Of a stretch of 64,000 nt of DNA, positions 61,495 through 64,000 are shown piece after piece. This stretch comes from Paenibacillus dendritiformis. GTDB taxonomy: Bacteria; Bacillota; Bacilli; Paenibacillales; Paenibacillaceae. The position numbers were made by a program, and so were the translations under genes. Numbering within the stretch: position 1 is the first letter of the stretch; every line of letters begins with the position of its first letter. The notes beneath the pieces are model-generated. The model was given only the letters and a program-made list of their open reading frames with translations. It did no database searches and was not told where the DNA came from. The stretch is taken from NCBI RefSeq assembly GCF_945605565.1, contig NZ_OX216966.1, forward strand, positions 4,270,001 to 4,334,000, read 5' to 3'.

Positions 61495-62064
61495 TTATCG
61501 TGATGATGCCTGCCGCTCCACCCATCTAGGGATATGCGGTTCGAAGTATGTCGCAATTTTACGCGCTTCCGTCAGGACCAGCTTGATCCCGGCCTCCTCC
61601 TTGAACCAGTCGTGTCTGTTCACGCGCGTGCTGTCTTGCTGGACACAGAACTGGACGGTCGGGGGAAAGACAGCCTGATACGTCATTAGCGCTCTTCTCG
61701 AGAAATAAGCTTTGCATACGAGGATGGCCCGATTCACTTCCAACTGGTGCTCCTTAATGATGCTCCAGGAATTTCTCGCGTTGTCGAACGTATTTTTCGC
61801 CTTGTCTTCCCGCAGGATGGCATGCTCGGGAACCCCCAGCGAGACGCCAATCTGCTGCAAGTGCTCCCACTCGGTCCGATCCAGCTTCGGATTATTACCT
61901 CCGGACGGCAATACCAATGGAGCATATCCCTCGTGATACAGTTGCGCGGCGATCGCCATCGGCTGGGTATGACTGCCGCCCGGAACCAGAATAATATCGG
62001 CAGGCCGTGGCTCTTCTTCCGGAACGAAGACAAGCTCGGTGAGACAATCAAACGGATAGGTCAA
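61495..62064 (-). CDS. YdcF/ElyC-family (DUF218) protein
   Basis: The 189-residue protein matches the DUF218 fold: DIILVPGGSHTQPMAIAAQL, YAPLVLPSGGN, EDKAKNTFDNARNSWSII and the helix with ARKIATYFEPH. The conserved Gly-Gly loop and Asn/Arg in NTFDNA are intact. It lacks the N-terminal TM helices of ElyC/SanA, so it is cytosolic like YdcF. Start TTG 62064 has AGGAGGT 9 bases upstream. The exact reaction is unknown; SAM or lipid-carrier roles have been suggested for relatives. Confidence 0.87.
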   Translation of the reverse strand: MTYPFDCLTELVFVPEEEPRPADIILVPGGSHTQPMAIAAQLYHEGYAPLVLPSGGNNPKLDRTEWEHLQQIGVSLGVPEHAILREDKAKNTFDNARNSWSIIKEHQLEVNRAILVCKAYFSRRALMTYQAVFPPTVQFCVQQDSTRVNRHDWFKEEAGIKLVLTEARKIATYFEPHIPRWVERQASSR

Positions 62065-62090
62065 CCTGCATCACCTCCTGTACGGTCATT

Positions 62091-62432
62091 TCAATATTTG
62101 ACGCCATGGGCACGGAAGGCACAGAGGCACAGCAAGTACATCAGATTGGTTGCGCCGAACAACGAAAAAACACCCGGATTCAGCACCATATACATGCTAT
62201 ACGGGAGACTCCAGACGAATGCGATTAGCAGCAGCGAGCTCCGGAGCCGCATCAAGCCTGACACGCAGAGAACGGCCGGAAGGGCCAGCATGGCCAAGCT
62301 GATTCCCGCACTGACTTGATCCATCCCCGCAAAATATGGATCCACCCCTATTAATAGCACCCATAGAATGATAGAAAGCGCACATGCCCCATAGCCTATC
62401 CTTTGCACCATAGCAATACGAATCTTGTTCAT
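62091..62432 (-). CDS. small integral membrane protein, unknown function
   Basis: About 113 residues with four hydrophobic helices (about 10-28, 42-60, 68-84 and 88-105) and conserved-looking polar turns (DPYFAGMDQ). Start is uncertain: ATG 62432 (MNKIRIAM) has a weak GTGG site; ATGs at 62474 and 62519 are possible. It lies 26 bp upstream of the YdcF-like gene in the same direction. Confidence 0.6.
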   Translation of the reverse strand: MNKIRIAMVQRIGYGACALSIILWVLLIGVDPYFAGMDQVSAGISLAMLALPAVLCVSGLMRLRSSLLLIAFVWSLPYSMYMVLNPGVFSLFGATNLMYLLCLCAFRAHGVKY

Positions 62433-62519
62433 CTTATTCACCACTCGATTCATCGGGATACGGATGCGTATCATCCTTGGATGATTTTTGTTGTTCCCCG
62501 CATCGCTTAGTTTTATCAT

Positions 62520-62889
62520 ACTTCTGTTTCCATTTCTTCTACAATACTTTGAACTTCACCTTATTCAACGGTTGAGAAAAGGTGTAATCAACTCATCAAT
62601 CCGTTGAGGAAACATCAACAGAAGATGGATCTATGCGTGAGCCCGCCCATGTTCGAAGTGAGGGAAAGGATGCATCTGTTTCATTTTCTTCAACAAAATT
62701 TCGATCGGGCAAGCACTTTTTGCAACAAGGTGAATTATAATGGCTCATAACTGGATGGAAATGGATGGGAGGTGTTGAGGAACATAAAGTAAAAGCTATT
62801 TTCGACCGATACAGGAAAGGTGTGGTGAGAATAGAACGTAAAGGAAGCTTTGCATTGATGATGACAACATGAAAAAAGGAGCGAAAAAA
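62520..62889. other. 370-bp stretch without recognisable gene
   Basis: Gene-free DNA between the leftward membrane protein and ytaF. It contains weak inverted elements around TCAACGGTTGAG and AATCCGTTGAGG (about 62564-62608). No promoter or riboswitch was recognised. Confidence 0.5.
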
Positions 62890-63471
62890 ATGACATCATG
62901 GCTTATGATCGCGGCGTTAACCTTTTCGTCGAGCATCGATAATTTGGGAGTCGGCTTATCCTATGGCGTGCGGAATATTCGCATCAATTTGCTCTCGAAT
63001 CTCTTTATTGCAGTAATCTGTTTTCTGTTTAGCATGTGCGGAATCTATTTCGGGATGTTCATTGCCACCGTGCTGCCCGGAATCCTTCCGGTCGTGCTGG
63101 GCGCCTTCCTGCTCGTTGTGATCGGTCTGCGGATTATATTACTGGCCGTTCCGCGCAAGAACCAAACTCCAAGCACCCACTCGGAAGCAGCCAGTCCCAA
63201 AAGCATCGGCTTCGTTGAATCCGCGGTGCTCGGCGTCGCGCTGTCAGCCAATGCATTGACCAATGGCGTCGGGGCCGGTCTGCTCGGTTTCTCCCCGCTG
63301 TTAATCTCGATATTGGCGGCGGTCGGCAGCTTCGTCACCGTATGGGCCGGAGTAGCCTTCGGCATCAGGCTGACGCATGTCCGCATCGGCAAATTTACCG
63401 TCGGGCAATTCGGGACCTTGATTAGCGGGATGCTCTTATTGCTGGTGGCCTGTGGCGCGTTCCTAGACTAG
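62890..63471 (+). CDS. ytaF: sporulation membrane protein YtaF-like (MntP superfamily)
   Basis: The 193-residue protein has six TM helices in two repeats. Each half carries the acidic/Asn-Gly motifs of the MntP/YtaF group: FSSSIDNLGVGLSYGVRNI (first) and ALSANALTNGVGAGLLGFSP (second). MntP exports Mn; YtaF is made in sporulation and may move a divalent metal. ATG 62890 has AAAGGAG 8 bases upstream; ATG 62869 has none. It is a single gene with terminator at 63510-63530. Confidence 0.85.
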   Translation: MTSWLMIAALTFSSSIDNLGVGLSYGVRNIRINLLSNLFIAVICFLFSMCGIYFGMFIATVLPGILPVVLGAFLLVVIGLRIILLAVPRKNQTPSTHSEAASPKSIGFVESAVLGVALSANALTNGVGAGLLGFSPLLISILAAVGSFVTVWAGVAFGIRLTHVRIGKFTVGQFGTLISGMLLLLVACGAFLD

Positions 63472-63509
63472 CAATCTTTCAAAGTGACGGACATAGACAG
63501 CGTGTTCCT

Positions 63510-63530
63510 GCGGGCGGAAGCCCGCTTTCC
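63510..63530 (+). terminator. terminator of ytaF (rightward)
   Basis: GCGGGC/GCCCGC with loop GGAA, then TTTCCTGCTT. Weak T tract. Confidence 0.6.
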
Positions 63531-63540
63531 TGCTTCAATA

Positions 63541-63576
63541 AAAAAACCAAAGGCTTTGCGTTATCAAAGCCTTTGG
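63541..63576 (-). terminator. Rho-independent terminator of the Gfo/Idh gene (leftward)
   Basis: A perfect 12-bp stem CCAAAGGCTTTG/CAAAGCCTTTGG with a 6-base loop is followed by T6 on the minus strand. Confidence 0.93.
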
Positions 63577-63594
63577 CCACATAGTGGATCCGCC

Positions 63595-64000
63595 TTAAAA
63601 GTGAACTTTTTGCCCCGTTTTCCCGGATTGGTAGATAGCCGCAACCATTTTCTGCGTCTTCAATGCTTCTTCCCCGGTAATATGCAGCGGAGCGCCATTG
63701 ACGACCGCATCGTAGAAATTCCCGATTTGATGAATGTGGCTTATGCCCCAATACGATTTGACCCCTTCGCCATAATCGATAAGGTTGGTGCGATCCGAAT
63801 CGCGGCTGATTTCTGTGCCATCGTCATAGAAAATGCTGCCTTTCTCGGCCCGGATATACGCTTTCCCCTTCTCGCAATGCAGCTCAATCTCGACGGGAGC
63901 ATCATAGCTGTGATAGTTCATGGCATAGAAGGAGGCCATGACCCCATTATTAAACTGGATCACCCCGTCAGCCACGTCTTCCACATCAATCTTTTCATGC
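63595..64000 (-). CDS. Gfo/Idh/MocA-family oxidoreductase (C-terminal end only)
   Basis: The last 134 codons are visible; the frame is open to the window edge. The segment EDVADGVIQFNNGVMASFYA, then PVEIELHCEKGKAYIRAEKG and the ending VNGAPLHITGEEALKTQKMV are the C-terminal beta-sheet domain and final helix of Gfo/Idh/MocA sugar dehydrogenases. These NAD(P)-dependent enzymes oxidise sugars or inositols. The Rossmann half lies outside the window. A strong terminator follows. Confidence 0.88.
   Translation of the reverse strand, partial: HEKIDVEDVADGVIQFNNGVMASFYAMNYHSYDAPVEIELHCEKGKAYIRAEKGSIFYDDGTEISRDSDRTNLIDYGEGVKSYWGISHIHQIGNFYDAVVNGAPLHITGEEALKTQKMVAAIYQSGKTGQKVHF

Overview
The window looks like a chromosomal segment of a Paenibacillus-type Bacillota bacterium. 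The reasons are mid-50s GC by eye, strong AGGAGG ribosome binding sites, an lpl-type sugar ABC transporter, a T-box leader before proS, a YtaF-type sporulation membrane protein, a CotH/VTC/DUF4956 cassette and AraC proteins fused to effector or binding-protein domains. The genus is inferred from gene content only. No rRNA, tRNA, CRISPR array or intact transposase was seen.

Layout. 0-3.4 kb: the end of an alpha/beta hydrolase gene, two MerR-family regulators (GyrI-like and TipA-like) and a divergent MFS exporter, with three promoters of the distorted 19-20 bp spacer MerR type. 3.4-4.3 kb: a gene-free repeat island (19-bp x7 and 49-bp x3) closed by a 15-bp inverted repeat. 4.3-9.8 kb: a YknXYZ/MacB-type ABC efflux operon ending in its own response regulator and sensor kinase. 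9.8-20.9 kb: small accessory genes, including a decayed PI-PLC, an ECF sigma factor, a Fur-boxed Btr-like regulator with a siderophore-binding lipoprotein, a 24-residue cationic micro-ORF and an AT-rich AraC/GyrI regulator.

20.9-35.0 kb: a carbohydrate locus. A leftward operon encodes a GH172 (DUF2961) enzyme, an FAD oxidoreductase, a six-hairpin glycosidase-like protein, an lpl-type binding protein with two permeases, a KpsF/GutQ-type SIS isomerase and a ribokinase-family sugar kinase. A divergent AraC regulator and a secreted DUF4855/FIMAH protein flank it. The operon and the DUF4855 gene share a nearly identical promoter block. GH172, kinase and arabinose-5-phosphate-isomerase-like SIS protein together suggest use of D-arabinofuranose-containing glycans. 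Two genes of the locus, the FAD oxidoreductase and the DUF4855 protein, are frameshifted.

35.3-49.0 kb: housekeeping and orphan genes (YbaK, VOC, GNATs, T-box-controlled proS, a saccharopine-dehydrogenase-like/MFS pair opposite a LuxR regulator, a methyltransferase). 49.2-53.5 kb: a hybrid sensor kinase with two kinase modules, then a second repeat island and a decayed GH39 gene. 53.5-59.1 kb: a two-component system followed by VTC, DUF4956 and a CotH lipoprotein with 36-residue repeats. 59.4-64.0 kb: sodA with a cysteine-rich SufR-like regulator, membrane proteins, YdcF, YtaF and the end of a Gfo/Idh/MocA dehydrogenase.
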